Source of the DNA: Gammaproteobacteria bacterium 53_120_T64
Lineage (GTDB): Bacteria; Pseudomonadota; Gammaproteobacteria; Pseudomonadales; Porticoccaceae
Length of the DNA stretch: 64,000 bases
Direction of reading: 5' to 3'
Assembly: GCA_002162815.1 (NCBI GenBank)
Contig: MAAT01000028.1
Location: 124,001-188,000, forward strand
The position numbers and the translations under genes are program-made. Under the pieces are notes generated by a model. It saw only the letters and a program-made list of their open reading frames with translations, did not search any database and was not told the DNA's origin. The first letter of the stretch is position 1; each line of letters starts with the position of its first letter. Shown one piece after another: positions 27,290 to 36,292 of this stretch.

Positions 27290-27352
27290 AATATATGTAT
27301 GATTGCCATCATTTTAGTCACTATAAAAAATGCTGCGAAGGATGGAACGGCG

Positions 27353-28054
27353 ATGGCACGACTCGGCCTGCTTGAAACAGATACCCTCTATCCTAGCTTA
27401 ATTGACGATTACGGCTCCTACGGAAAGATGTTCGCCGCTTTTTTTGATGCTTTAGGTGGCCAGCTCAGCTATCGCCACTATCAGGTACAGCGCGGTGAAT
27501 GGCCCCAACACCCCAGCGAGTGCGACGCCTATTTAATTACCGGCTCAAAGGCCGGCGTCTACGACCCCCTGCCCTGGATAAGTCCCTTACAAGATTGGAT
27601 TGTCGACTTTCACCAGCGCGGTGCCGCCCTTATCGGTATCTGCTTTGGCCACCAGATCATTGCCCACAGTCTCGGCGGCAGGGCGGGGAAAAGCATCAAG
27701 GGTTGGGGGCTAGGCGTACTCAGCTGCGAGCAACACTTTTTGGTAGACCACTCAGAATTGCGTTTGATTCATAGTCACCAAGACCAGGTCCTAGCATTGC
27801 CACCCGGCGCCGCTCGCCTGGCTGGCAATACGTTCTGCCCCAATGCGGCAATGGCTATCGACGATAACGTGCTGACATTTCAGGGCCACCCGGAGTTCAG
27901 CGCCACGTATTTGCAACGTTTGCTAGCACAGCGCAAGGGTAGAATTGCCAGTGAAGTGATGGAACCAGCCTTGGCCTCACTGGCCCTAGCCACCGACCAC
28001 GAACGTGTCGGGGGCTATTTATTGAATTTTATTAAGCAAAAAAAGAGCCTTTAA
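27353..28054 (+). CDS. Class I glutamine amidotransferase-like protein
   Basis: 233 aa, a stand-alone GATase1 domain. The nucleophile elbow is GICFGHQ, and the His-Glu pair lies in QGHPEFS, so the Cys-His-Glu triad is complete. Such GMP-synthase-like proteins release ammonia from glutamine or act on gamma-glutamyl bonds; the partner is unknown. The ATG at 27353 (MARLGLLETD) has AAGGA upstream; the longer frame from 27299 lacks a ribosome binding site. Confidence 0.85.
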   Translation: MARLGLLETDTLYPSLIDDYGSYGKMFAAFFDALGGQLSYRHYQVQRGEWPQHPSECDAYLITGSKAGVYDPLPWISPLQDWIVDFHQRGAALIGICFGHQIIAHSLGGRAGKSIKGWGLGVLSCEQHFLVDHSELRLIHSHQDQVLALPPGAARLAGNTFCPNAAMAIDDNVLTFQGHPEFSATYLQRLLAQRKGRIASEVMEPALASLALATDHERVGGYLLNFIKQKKSL

Positions 28055-28074
28055 ACTGACGGAGAATAGCGCCT

Positions 28075-28329
28075 TTAACGGATAAACTTGCGCGCATACC
28101 AGCAGCTGGCACGCACATCGTAACCCTCACCCTTGGCCCAAGACAGACCCGTACGCACCAGCACCTCGGCAATGCCACGGCCACGCAGGGCGTCCGGTAC
28201 ATAGGTATGACTAAAATCGACGCTATTGCCCATCAAACGATAGTCGGCCACCGATTTATGCCCATCAATAACCAATAGGAAGCGCTGCTCTTCCGGTTGA
28301 TGCACGATGGCGCTCTCTTGCTCACTCAC
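28075..28329 (-). CDS. Small GNAT-like N-acetyltransferase
   Basis: 84 aa, about half a normal GNAT domain. It has the acetyl-CoA-binding run HTYVPDALRGRGIAEVLVRT. It resembles the short YjdJ/COG2388 group, whose substrates are unknown. The start is GTG at 28329. It converges with the amidotransferase gene, with 20 bp between stops. Confidence 0.82.
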   Translation of the reverse strand: MSEQESAIVHQPEEQRFLLVIDGHKSVADYRLMGNSVDFSHTYVPDALRGRGIAEVLVRTGLSWAKGEGYDVRASCWYARKFIR

Positions 28330-28621
28330 AGTTTTCTGCCCGGTCTAATATTATTGACTTCACATTCTACGCTATCGCGCCATGCCGTAAAACTCTTCAT
28401 TGGCACCCCTGTTTGTCTGGCTGGCGATACCAAGGCATAAACAGAAAAACCATGACTGTGTCCTCACTTAAAACCCTCGTCGCCATGCGTCGCAGAGGCC
28501 CCGCTGGCTTGTATCGTTAAATAATGCCCCGCACTCGTCCAGCCACGTCCTGTTACCACCTTTGAAGACAAGCCTTAACCCACTGAACCTTGTTGAACCA
28601 TACCGCCTCAGGTAAAGATCA
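28330..28621. other. Intergenic region between GNAT and SDR genes
   Basis: 292 bp. A 22-codon plus-strand frame at 28452 lacks a ribosome binding site and any recognisable feature, so I do not call it. No hairpin with a T tract is visible downstream of the SDR gene. Confidence 0.4.
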
Positions 28622-29410
28622 CTACGCAAACAGGTGGCCGCGAGCCGACAAACCGCCATCAATCGTCACCACCGTACCGGAGATATAGGCGGCGCGATCG
28701 GAGACCAAAAAGGCACAGAGGTCGGCCACCTCCTCGGGTTCGGCGAGGCGACCAAAGGGCATGGAGGCGGTAAGCAGGTGCCAATTGTCGGGGTCGATAC
28801 CATTTTTCACGGCATTTTGACGCATTAAGCTAACCAGCCTGTCCGTCGCCGTCATTCCCGGGTTGATGCCCAGCACGCGGATATTATCGGCGGCACTGGC
28901 ACCGCCCATGGCGCGAGTGAAGGCGGCCAAACCGGCATTACCGGTAGTGCCGGCAATATAGTTGAACTCGGTGACTTCGCCACCGGCGATACCGATAACA
29001 TTGAGCACCACACCGCGGCCCCTGACCTTCATCGCCCGATACATTTCCCGCGCCAAATTAACGAAACCGTAGACCTTTAGGTCCCAACCACCGCGCCAGG
29101 TGGCTTCGTCAATATCACTGATCGAGCCGGCCGCTATCGCCCCTGCATTATTCACCAAAATATCGGCCTCCGAGCAAGCCGCAACCAAGGCAATGGCGTT
29201 ATCACTAATACTCAGATCCATCGGATGAATGCTAACAGCGACCCGGTATTTGGCGCGAAACGCCACGGCACAGGCTTCTAAATCACCGGTATTGCGCGCA
29301 GCGAGGTGTAAATCACAGCCCTCCTCGGCCAGACGTGCGGCGATGGCTCTGCCAATGCCCTTCGATGCACCGGTAATCAGTGCGGTTTTACCCCGTAGTT
29401 TTAAATCCAT
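28622..29410 (-). CDS. Short-chain dehydrogenase/reductase with altered active site
   Basis: 262 aa. The Rossmann motif is TGASKGIG near residue 14, and NNAG lies near 88. The catalytic YxxxK is replaced by YIAGT, and the usual Ser before it (in NISS) falls in NVIGIAGG. The C-terminal FLVSDRAAYISGTVVTIDGG is normal. Cofactor binding is therefore expected, but classical proton relay through Ser-Tyr-Lys is not intact. Relatives with YIAG(T/S) followed by GNA seem to form a subfamily of unknown substrate. Starts with ATG; single gene. Confidence 0.85.
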   Translation of the reverse strand: MDLKLRGKTALITGASKGIGRAIAARLAEEGCDLHLAARNTGDLEACAVAFRAKYRVAVSIHPMDLSISDNAIALVAACSEADILVNNAGAIAAGSISDIDEATWRGGWDLKVYGFVNLAREMYRAMKVRGRGVVLNVIGIAGGEVTEFNYIAGTTGNAGLAAFTRAMGGASAADNIRVLGINPGMTATDRLVSLMRQNAVKNGIDPDNWHLLTASMPFGRLAEPEEVADLCAFLVSDRAAYISGTVVTIDGGLSARGHLFA

Positions 29411-29517
29411 AAGGTCGCTCTTTTCAGTATTTATTATTGTTATCGAAACAGCTCCCCGCCGCAGCCCGCCACCCAGAAAATACGTGGGATATCAAGCAGG
29501 TACTCACTAGCGAGCCA

Positions 29518-29814
29518 TTAGCTACTACACGCCCATGCGGTGTAACCACCGTCGAGACTGTAGACATCGGCAAAGCCCTGGTCGACCAGAAAGCTTGCCG
29601 CCCCCTGGCTGGAGTGGCCGTGATAGCAAACCATTACCAGCGTGCTCGTTTTCGCCGTTGCACGGATAAAGTCAGAGACATTACTATCATCTAAACGTGT
29701 AGAGCCATCAATACTACCCGCTTGAAACGACGCCTCATCGCGGGTATCGAGCAAGATCACCTCTTGCTCGCCAAGGAGCGCTTTCAATTGCGCCACTGAT
29801 AAATGTTTAAACAC
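29518..29814 (-). CDS. glpE: Thiosulfate sulfurtransferase GlpE (rhodanese)
   Basis: 98 aa, a single rhodanese domain. The active-site loop is CYHGHSSQGAA with the catalytic Cys, as in GlpE, and LLDTRDEASFQAGSI is the typical first conserved block. It moves sulfane sulfur from thiosulfate to cyanide or thiols in the cytoplasm. The start is GTG at 29814. Confidence 0.92.
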   Translation of the reverse strand: MFKHLSVAQLKALLGEQEVILLDTRDEASFQAGSIDGSTRLDDSNVSDFIRATAKTSTLVMVCYHGHSSQGAASFLVDQGFADVYSLDGGYTAWACSS

Positions 29815-29912
29815 TATAAATTCCTCTCACATTGGTTGAATAACGAGCAATCCCATCAACAACCTCAACGGGCACGAGACCCTGCAACGGCGCCAAGCCA
29901 TCGCAGTAATTA

Positions 29913-30194
29913 TTAACCATAGACACAAAGGTAGGCCGTAGCCACCGCCACCTGCAGTTGGAAGTTGTTGTCGGCAGCCACCTCAAAAGATTCACCGGCA
30001 GCAAAGGTTTGCCACTCTTGCCGACCCGGTAACTTCACGCTCAGCGCACCGCTAACCACCGTCATCACCTCCCGCTCACTGGTGGCGAATTGATAATCAC
30101 CGGGGGCCATAACACCCACCGTCGCGGGCAGGGTCTGCGTCGCAAAGCCGATGGATTTCACTTTGCCGTCAAAATATTCGTTAACTGCTAGCAT
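29913..30194 (-). CDS. ppnP: Pyrimidine/purine nucleoside phosphorylase PpnP
   Basis: 93 aa, one cupin-like barrel. The sequence from [11 protein letters not shown] through [12 protein letters not shown] to [12 protein letters not shown] follows the PpnP (YaiE, former DUF1255) family over its whole length. The enzyme splits many nucleosides with phosphate to base and ribose-1-phosphate. It lies between the phosphatase and glpE genes on the same strand. Confidence 0.93.
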   Translation of the reverse strand: MLAVNEYFDGKVKSIGFATQTLPATVGVMAPGDYQFATSEREVMTVVSGALSVKLPGRQEWQTFAAGESFEVAADNNFQLQVAVATAYLCVYG

Positions 30195-30238
30195 CTTTTA
30201 GCTATTCCCAGAAAAACTGCGTTGTTAATGATGATCGC

Positions 30239-30844
30239 CTACAGATGATCGGTTTGGTCAAAAAATTTAATTTCGGCATCGACGGTGCAAATTTCCGTCA
30301 CCGAGGTATTGCTAATTTGGTAGTTCACCCACTTGGAGCGGTCTTGATCGATCCAGTGTGACAGGGCAAAAGCAATGGCCAGACCGTGGGCAACGACCAC
30401 CAGGTTCTGCCCCGGGTGATTGGCTAAAAAGCCGTCGACAGCCCCGACAAAACGCTCGGTCACTTCGGCGCGCGTCTCACCGCCTGGCGGGCGGTGATGC
30501 TCATCGTTGATCACTTTCTTAATAAAACCGTGCTCACCCTTGAGCTCATCAAAACTCTTACCTTCGAAGTCACCGGCACCAAATTCCATCAAGCGGGGGT
30601 CAAAATTCACCGTGTGTTCACCACCGAGAGCGATTTGTTCGGCGGTGTATTTGGCCCGCTGCAGGGGACTGGAATAAATGGCGTGAATGTCTGGCAGGTA
30701 GTTATGGAAATAATCACCCAAGCGATTGGCCTGTTCCAGGCCCAGGTCAGTCAACGGTGTATCGGTATGGCCATGCCACACCTGGTCGACATTGGCGGAT
30801 GTCTGGCCGTGGCGAACCAGTAACAAGCGGCCTTTTGGCTGCAT
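30239..30844 (-). CDS. Histidine phosphatase family protein (phosphoglycerate-mutase-like)
   Basis: 201 aa. The phosphohistidine motif is LLLVRHGQTSAN, and the second catalytic His is in VVAHGLAIAF. The acid residue region EFGAGDFEGKSF is typical of the phosphatase rather than the mutase branch; the substrate is unknown. I use the second ATG at 30844, which has AGGTG a few bases before it, rather than the ATG at 30856, which has no ribosome binding site. Confidence 0.88.
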   Translation of the reverse strand: MQPKGRLLLVRHGQTSANVDQVWHGHTDTPLTDLGLEQANRLGDYFHNYLPDIHAIYSSPLQRAKYTAEQIALGGEHTVNFDPRLMEFGAGDFEGKSFDELKGEHGFIKKVINDEHHRPPGGETRAEVTERFVGAVDGFLANHPGQNLVVVAHGLAIAFALSHWIDQDRSKWVNYQISNTSVTEICTVDAEIKFFDQTDHL

Positions 30845-31101
30845 TGAGCACCTCATTCTAAATGGATATTATTGCAAGAACCGTCATTCTAACAAATTTC
30901 ACCGATGTAGATAACGCCACCGAGCGCCAAAGGCGCGCTGAATTGATCGGCCGGGAAATTCGTTTACACTGCTCCCACCTCGAACGGAATAGGAACACTC
31001 AGCTGCCGTCACGGTCTTACTAAGGTGTAAAGAGACAGGAACCACAACAAAATCTTGATTGACCCACCTCTGCCCACATTGACAAGGTAATAATTATAAT
31101 C

Positions 31102-31797
31102 ATGAAAGCACGACTACTACTGATCGCCACACTGTTGCTGAGCCCCCTTAGCTGGGCAAACTGCGCTGTTGAAAACGCCAACCCTGAACAAAACGTCAAG
31201 ACCTGCTCACTGGCCGCCAGTGGTGGCGATGCCGATGCTCAAAAAGCCCTCGGCAGCTTTTATTATTCCGGGCAGGGGGTACAGCAAAGCTATGCCGACG
31301 CACTCCATTGGTTCACGCTGGCTGCGGCACAAAACCATGCCATTGCCACCTACAATGTTGGCGTTCTGCACGACAAGGGTCTGGGCCTAGAAAAAGACTA
31401 CAAAGAAGCGGGTAAGTGGTATCGCAAGGCCGCCGACCTTGGCTACTCCACCGCCCAGTACAACCTCGGCATTATGTACGAATACGGACAGACCGTTGAC
31501 GAAGACCCGGCTCTGGCCATGACGCTTTACCACAAAGCCGCCGAGCAGGGCGAAGCCGCCGCACAATTTGCCATTGGCCTGATGTACGACAAAGGCATCG
31601 GTGTCGACAAAGACCCCACTGAAGCCTATAAGTGGTGGCAAATCGCCGGTGCGGGCCACCCCCACGCTCTTAACAATCGCGACTCCATCGCCGCAGAAAT
31701 GACGCCCATGCAAATTAGTGAGGGCAAACGTCTGGCTCAGCGCTGGCTCGATGCGCGCCCAGGACTGGTACAATTGCCAGCACTCGAATTACAGTAA
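31102..31797 (+). CDS. Exported Sel1-repeat protein
   Basis: 231 aa. A signal peptide (about 1-19, cleavage after SWA) precedes four Sel1-like repeats of 36 residues, seen as ALGSFYYSGQG, NVGVLHDKGLG, NLGIMYEYGQT and AIGLMYDKGIG. Sel1/TPR-like solenoids bind proteins; a periplasmic scaffold or chaperone role is likely but the partner is unknown. AAGGT lies 13 nt upstream of the ATG. It is 27 bp ahead of ppiC and probably shares its message. Confidence 0.88.
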   Translation: MKARLLLIATLLLSPLSWANCAVENANPEQNVKTCSLAASGGDADAQKALGSFYYSGQGVQQSYADALHWFTLAAAQNHAIATYNVGVLHDKGLGLEKDYKEAGKWYRKAADLGYSTAQYNLGIMYEYGQTVDEDPALAMTLYHKAAEQGEAAAQFAIGLMYDKGIGVDKDPTEAYKWWQIAGAGHPHALNNRDSIAAEMTPMQISEGKRLAQRWLDARPGLVQLPALELQ

Positions 31798-31824
31798 ACA
31801 ACCACCCCCTGAGGAGACCTAAAC

Positions 31825-32106
31825 ATGGCCACAGCAAGCGCAAGACATATCCTAGTAAACAGCGAAGAGCAGTGCCAACAATTGAAAACCGATATTGACA
31901 ACGGTGCCGACTTTGCCGAACTCGCCAAACAACACTCCTCCTGCCCCTCCGGTAGCAAGGGTGGCGACCTGGGCGAATTCGGCCCCGGCATGATGGTTCC
32001 CGAATTTGATCAAGTGGTCTTCAGCGCCGACATTAACAGCGTACAGGGCCCGGTGAAAACGCAGTTTGGCTACCACCTGCTGGAAGTCACTGCACGCAGC
32101 GAGTAA
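31825..32106 (+). CDS. ppiC: Parvulin-type peptidyl-prolyl isomerase PpiC
   Basis: 93 aa, a single rotamase domain without a signal peptide, so cytoplasmic. It has ASARHILV, LAKQHSSCPSGSKGGDLGEFGPGMMVPEF (read as a family block, positions about 31-59) and the end TQFGYHLLEVT. Length and motifs match E. coli PpiC. GAGGAG lies 7 nt before the ATG. A clear terminator follows. Confidence 0.94.
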   Translation: MATASARHILVNSEEQCQQLKTDIDNGADFAELAKQHSSCPSGSKGGDLGEFGPGMMVPEFDQVVFSADINSVQGPVKTQFGYHLLEVTARSE

Positions 32107-32123
32107 AGCGCTAACACGCAGCT

Positions 32124-32157
32124 AAGGCCCGCCTTGCCATCGCAAGCGGGCCTTTTT
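32124..32157 (+). terminator. Rho-independent terminator after ppiC
   Basis: AAGGCCCGC (32124-32132) pairs fully with GCGGGCCTT (32146-32154). A further short stem lies inside after one bulged base, and the 3' arm leads into a run of five T. It ends the sel1-ppiC transcript. Confidence 0.85.
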
Positions 32158-32312
32158 ATTGCCCGGGCAAGACCACTCGGCACAACAATCAAGCAAACCC
32201 ACTGACCAGCCCCCTCTAATTTCACCAGCCTCAATAAAAAGCCGCTATGGGCGCTGTAAAAGCGCGACAAATATGCCATATTGCCGCCCTTCTTGCCCTG
32301 GAGAATTGCGTA

Positions 32313-33620
32313 ATGAAGCCCCGTTTACTCGCCCCCGCACTAGAGCGGCAGCTAGCCCCCCGCCTACGCCCTTACAAACTGCAAGCCGCCACGCTACTGC
32401 TCGCCTCGCTACTGCTCAGTAAGCCGCTATATGCCGCCATCGATGAAGCCACCCTGCAAGGGCTTATCGCCCAAGTCGCGGCGTTAACAGAGAAGGTCAA
32501 CAGGCTCGAAGCCGCCGACCAACAACTGCGCGAAGAAAATATCAGCCTGCGCCAAGCCATGCCCCAAGTCTCCACCCCACCTGCCGCTAACGGCGCAAAA
32601 CGGGCCTGGACAGAGCGTCTCAGCGTTAAAGGCGACCTGCGCTATCGCTACGAAAACATTGACGACGCAAGCAAGGCCCAGGACCGCAATCGCAACCGTC
32701 TGCGTGCGCGCATTGAGGTTCAGGCGAAAATCAACGATGCCTGGAAGGTTGGTCTCGGTCTGGCCTCCGGCAGTGAGGACCCGGTGTCCAGTAACCAAAG
32801 CCTGGGTGGCGCTGGCAGCTCAAAAGAGATCAATCTCGACCTCGCCTATTTTGACTGGTCGGGCCTCGACAACACCCATATTATCGGCGGCAAGTTTAAA
32901 AACCCCTTCTATAAACCCGGCAAGCACAACCTAATCTGGGACGGTGACTATCGCCCCGAGGGGCTCGCCCTGAAGTACGACAACGGCAGCCTGTTTGCCA
33001 ACGCCGCCTACCTCTATCTCGAAAGTGACGACAAGGCCGGCGCGCAAGACGAGGAAAGTATTTGGGGACTCCAGCTCGGCTTCAACAACGCACTCAGCGC
33101 GAGCACACAACTGCTCATCGGCCTCAGCTATTACAACCTGCCCATCGCCGGTAGCACCACCTTCTACGGCGACCCGGACGACGCCTTCGGCAACACCCTG
33201 ATAATGAAAAAAGGGGAGTTGGTCTATCAAAACAATTATGAAGAACTGGAATTATTCGCCGAGCTAACATTCCGCCTCGGTCAACTGCCCGCCAGTCTGT
33301 TTATTGACTGGGTCGAAAACCAGGATGCCGATAGCAACGAGACCGGCTGGGCCACAGGCTTCAAGCTCGGCGCTGCGAAAAATCCGGGCAGCTGGCAGTT
33401 CGGCTATATTTATCAAGATCTGGAAGCCGATGCCGTGTTCGGCCTCACCACCGACTCCGACTTTGCCGGTGGCGGCACCAACGGCAAGGGCCACCTTCTG
33501 AAGGCCGCCTACGCCCTCGACAAAAATGCCGTGCTGGCCATCAATTACTTTATCAACGAGAAGGGCGATCAAGAACACGACTTCGACCGTCTACAGATGG
33601 ACCTAAAGCTAAAATACTAA
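32313..33620 (+). CDS. Putative outer-membrane porin with N-terminal coiled coil
   Basis: 435 aa. A long signal sequence (hydrophobic LLLASLLLS, cleavage near AxA at residue 42) is followed by a short coiled coil (LIAQVAALTEKVNRLEAADQ). The rest alternates beta-strands typical of a 14-18-stranded barrel, starting at LSVKGDLRYRYE and ending in DRLQMDLKLKY with an aromatic C-terminus. It fits the putative-porin family in which the coiled coil can form a periplasmic trimer. The ATG at 32313 has GGAGA 9 nt upstream; the frame before it reads into the terminator region. Confidence 0.85.
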   Translation: MKPRLLAPALERQLAPRLRPYKLQAATLLLASLLLSKPLYAAIDEATLQGLIAQVAALTEKVNRLEAADQQLREENISLRQAMPQVSTPPAANGAKRAWTERLSVKGDLRYRYENIDDASKAQDRNRNRLRARIEVQAKINDAWKVGLGLASGSEDPVSSNQSLGGAGSSKEINLDLAYFDWSGLDNTHIIGGKFKNPFYKPGKHNLIWDGDYRPEGLALKYDNGSLFANAAYLYLESDDKAGAQDEESIWGLQLGFNNALSASTQLLIGLSYYNLPIAGSTTFYGDPDDAFGNTLIMKKGELVYQNNYEELELFAELTFRLGQLPASLFIDWVENQDADSNETGWATGFKLGAAKNPGSWQFGYIYQDLEADAVFGLTTDSDFAGGGTNGKGHLLKAAYALDKNAVLAINYFINEKGDQEHDFDRLQMDLKLKY

Positions 33621-33636
33621 ACCACCTGCACCACCA

Positions 33637-33669
33637 GCCAAGTCCGGTCGCTATAGCACCGGGCTTGGC
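33637..33669 (+). repeat. 12-bp stem-loop after porin gene
   Basis: GCCAAGTCCGGT (33637-33648) pairs with ACCGGGCTTGGC (33658-33669) except for one G-U pair; the loop is CGCTATAGC. It lies 16 bp past the porin stop. No T tract follows, so it may protect the message end or act with Rho rather than as a classical terminator. Confidence 0.5.
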
Positions 33670-33707
33670 CAACAAAGACCAATAGCGTCTTTGGCAAGGA
33701 GCCCTGT

Positions 33708-34181
33708 GTGAAAAAAATCGCGATTTTTGTCGATGTACAAAACATTTACTACACCACCCGCGATACCTACGGTCGCCAGTTTAATTACCGAAAACTGTGG
33801 CAAAAAATCAGTACTCAGGGCGAAATAACCTCTGCTATCGCCTACGCCACCCAGCGCAATGACGACCAGCAAACCCGCTTCCACGACGCCTTAAAACACA
33901 TCGGCTTTACGCTCAAGCTGAAACCCTATATTCAACGCAGCGATGGTTCCGCCAAGGGCGACTGGGATGTCGGTATTACCATTGATATGCTGGACATTGC
34001 CGAGGCAGTCGACAGCGTTATATTACTGTCCGGCGATGGTGATTTTGATTTGCTGCTAAAAAAGATAAATAGTCGCTACGGGCTTAGCTCAGAGGTCTAT
34101 GGTGTGCCAGCACTGACCGCTCGCTCGTTGATGGATGCGGCGAGTATTTACCACCCTATCGACAACGACCTATTGTTATAG
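33708..34181 (+). CDS. NYN-domain protein (LabA/DUF88-like)
   Basis: 157 aa covering one PIN-like NYN domain. The acidic residues of the predicted metal site are seen in FVDVQNIYY, DWDVGITIDM and SGDGDFDLLL. The family is predicted to cut RNA; physiological targets in this subgroup are unknown. The start is GTG at 33708, with AAGGAG (33696-33701) upstream. It converges with the transglycosylase gene, with only 10 bp between. Confidence 0.88.
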   Translation: MKKIAIFVDVQNIYYTTRDTYGRQFNYRKLWQKISTQGEITSAIAYATQRNDDQQTRFHDALKHIGFTLKLKPYIQRSDGSAKGDWDVGITIDMLDIAEAVDSVILLSGDGDFDLLLKKINSRYGLSSEVYGVPALTARSLMDAASIYHPIDNDLLL

Positions 34182-34191
34182 GAACGTAACG

Positions 34192-34848
34192 TCAAAAAAA
34201 TAGACGCCGCAACCAGCCCCCTCTTAGGCGCTTTTTACACTGGCTGTACTGGGCGCTGTAGGTTTTAGCGCGGCGCTCCACCTTGCGGGCCACGCCCTTG
34301 AGCCAGCTTTTATTGTTATAGCTGCCCCGAGCATAGCCGCCATGACCCTCGTGGTAATTCAGGTATTGATGATAGGCATCCCACTTCGACACCCGGTTGC
34401 GCTGCTGGCTTTTATCCATGTACCAGAAGACAAAGTCGATGGCATCGTCGAAGTCATCGCGGTCGCTAAACATCGAGCCGCCATCTTTTTGATAGTCGCT
34501 CCAGGTACCCGTTTTCACCTGCGCATAACCGTAGGCGGAGCTGGCTCGACCGTAGGGAATGATCCATAAAAAATAGCGCATCGGGGGTCTGGCGTCATGC
34601 CGAAAACCCGACTCTTGGTACATGATCGCCATCGGCACGGTGACCGGGCCGCCCCAGCGCTTACTGGACGCTACTGCGGCCTTATACCAACTGCGCTTCT
34701 CGGTGAATATATCGCAAATATTGTTGGGGCTAGCCGGTGGCGAGGCACAGCCCGCCAACAACACAACAGCACCAATTAACAACACCAAACACAATGCTTT
34801 AGACACTCGCGCCACGAATAACGGCCTCGATAAAGTAATGCTAAGCAC
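34192..34848 (-). CDS. Lipoprotein with lytic-transglycosylase (SLT) domain
   Basis: 218 aa. The lipoprotein signal ends in the lipobox LLAGC (Cys near 34). The SLT-like domain has the probable catalytic Glu in IMYQESGFRHDA and the block YGYAQVKTGTW. The C-terminal end is strongly basic (ARKVERRAKTY, KKRLRGGWLRR). It probably cuts peptidoglycan glycan strands from a membrane anchor. The start is GTG at 34848; a GTG some 14 codons further in, giving a shorter signal, is also possible. Confidence 0.82.
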   Translation of the reverse strand: MLSITLSRPLFVARVSKALCLVLLIGAVVLLAGCASPPASPNNICDIFTEKRSWYKAAVASSKRWGGPVTVPMAIMYQESGFRHDARPPMRYFLWIIPYGRASSAYGYAQVKTGTWSDYQKDGGSMFSDRDDFDDAIDFVFWYMDKSQQRNRVSKWDAYHQYLNYHEGHGGYARGSYNNKSWLKGVARKVERRAKTYSAQYSQCKKRLRGGWLRRLFF

Positions 34849-34891
34849 TGAATTTAATTCGCCATGCTGTTATTTCCCAGCCAATACCAAG

Positions 34892-35188
34892 CTAACTGCC
34901 GCCTGATTTAGCATTAAATATCGCCAACTGTTCCGGCGTAGCCGGTAGCTGGTGCTTTTCCTTCCACTCGCTGTAGGGCATGCCGTAGACCCGCTCGCGG
35001 GCGCTTTCATAGTCGATGCTCTCGCCGCGCTCTTGCGCCTCGGCGACATACCACTTTGATAAACAGTTGCGACAAAAATCGGCAAGATTCATCAACTCAA
35101 TGTTTTGCACCTCTTTGTGCTCGTCGAGATGCTTTAAAAAACGACGGAAAACGGCGGCTTCAATGTCTGTTTGCTGTGACTGATTCAT
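34892..35188 (-). CDS. DUF1244 family protein
   Basis: 98 aa, helical, no membrane segment. Residues about 15-75 (FLKHLDEHKEVQNIELMN, then DFCRNCLSKWY and ERVYGMPYSEWK) match DUF1244. The two Cys of FCRNC are usual in the family. The function is unknown. Its ATG shares one base with the lipA stop (TAATG), so translation is coupled to lipA. Confidence 0.85.
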   Translation of the reverse strand: MNQSQQTDIEAAVFRRFLKHLDEHKEVQNIELMNLADFCRNCLSKWYVAEAQERGESIDYESARERVYGMPYSEWKEKHQLPATPEQLAIFNAKSGGS

Positions 35189-36213
35189 TAACTGATTTTC
35201 TCTCCGTGTGCCTGTTTATCCGCATGGTACGAGGAGCGCACCAGCGGGCCAGAGGCAATATGTATAAAGCCGATGGACTCGGCGTAGTCGCGATATTCCT
35301 GAAATTCATCCGGGTGCACAAAACGTTCGACCGGCAGATGATTTTTCGAGGGCTGTAAATACTGCCCCACCGTGAGCATCTCAACATCGTGGGCGCGCAG
35401 GTCGTCGAGAGTGGCGAGCAGCTCTTCCTTGGTCTCACCCAGGCCCACCATCAGGCCCGACTTGCTTGCCACCCCCGGGTTTCGCGCTTTATATTGCTGC
35501 AATAATTTCAGCGACCAGGCGTAATTAGCGCCGGGGCGCGCCTGGCGATAGAGGCGGGGTACGGTTTCGATATTGTGATTAAACACATCCGGCGGTGTGC
35601 CGCTGAGTATATCGAGGGCCGGCTCCATGCGACCGCGAAAGTCGGGCACCAGCACCTCAATTTCCAGCGCCGGATTACGCTCCCGAGCTTCACCAATACA
35701 GTCGGCGAAGTGCTGGGCACCGCCATCGCGCAGGTCGTCGCGGTCGACCGAGGTGATAACCACATACTTCAGCTGCATTTCGGCAATCGCCTGAGCCAGG
35801 TGAGCGGGCTCTTCAGCGTCGAGGGGATTGGGCTTGCCGTGGCCCACATCGCAGAAGGGACAACGGCGGGTACAAATATCGCCCATAATCATAAAGGTCG
35901 CGGTGCCACCGCTAAAACACTCACTGAGATTGGGGCAGGCGGCCTCCTCGCAGACGGTCGACAAGTTGTTTTTGCGCAGAATTTTTTTAATCCGCGCCAC
36001 ATCCGGCGAACTCGAGAGGCGAATCTTTAACCAGGGCGGCTTGCGCTGGAAGGTCTCGGTGGGCACCACCTTAATGGGGATCAGCTCAACCTTGTCGGCA
36101 CTGCGCAGCTTTTCGCCCTGGCGGCGGCGCCGTGTGCGCTTTACCGGAGTATTTTCAGTGGCACTCACCACGGGAGTTGCCTTGCTATCCTCATCGGAAT
36201 TAATATCCATCAC
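35188..36213 (-). CDS. lipA: Lipoyl synthase LipA
   Basis: Radical-SAM enzyme that inserts two sulfurs into the octanoyl chain on carrier proteins. The auxiliary cluster [12 protein letters not shown] and the radical-SAM cluster CTRRCPFC are complete, and the end [10 protein letters not shown] carries the conserved Ser. The N-terminal 40 residues are a low-complexity basic extension ([11 protein letters not shown]). The 341-aa length is normal for gammaproteobacteria. It lies 79 bp after lipB. Confidence 0.97.
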   Translation of the reverse strand: MMDINSDEDSKATPVVSATENTPVKRTRRRRQGEKLRSADKVELIPIKVVPTETFQRKPPWLKIRLSSSPDVARIKKILRKNNLSTVCEEAACPNLSECFSGGTATFMIMGDICTRRCPFCDVGHGKPNPLDAEEPAHLAQAIAEMQLKYVVITSVDRDDLRDGGAQHFADCIGEARERNPALEIEVLVPDFRGRMEPALDILSGTPPDVFNHNIETVPRLYRQARPGANYAWSLKLLQQYKARNPGVASKSGLMVGLGETKEELLATLDDLRAHDVEMLTVGQYLQPSKNHLPVERFVHPDEFQEYRDYAESIGFIHIASGPLVRSSYHADKQAHGEKIS

Positions 36214-36292
36214 TCTCGCCTGCGCCGAGGGCAGCCTGTTGCAGGCCCGCCGTGCTATTCATATTAATACCACTCATCCTAGAGTACTCAAT

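Noticed and set aside
28452-28520. 22-codon basic peptide
   Set aside because: No ribosome binding site, no neighbour on the same strand and no hairpin; too short to support.
31095-31100. Perfect TATAAT just before the Sel1 gene
   Set aside because: It ends one base before the ATG, so a start about 7 nt later would lie inside the gene, and no -35 is at 16-18 bp; an AT-rich ribosome binding region is more likely.
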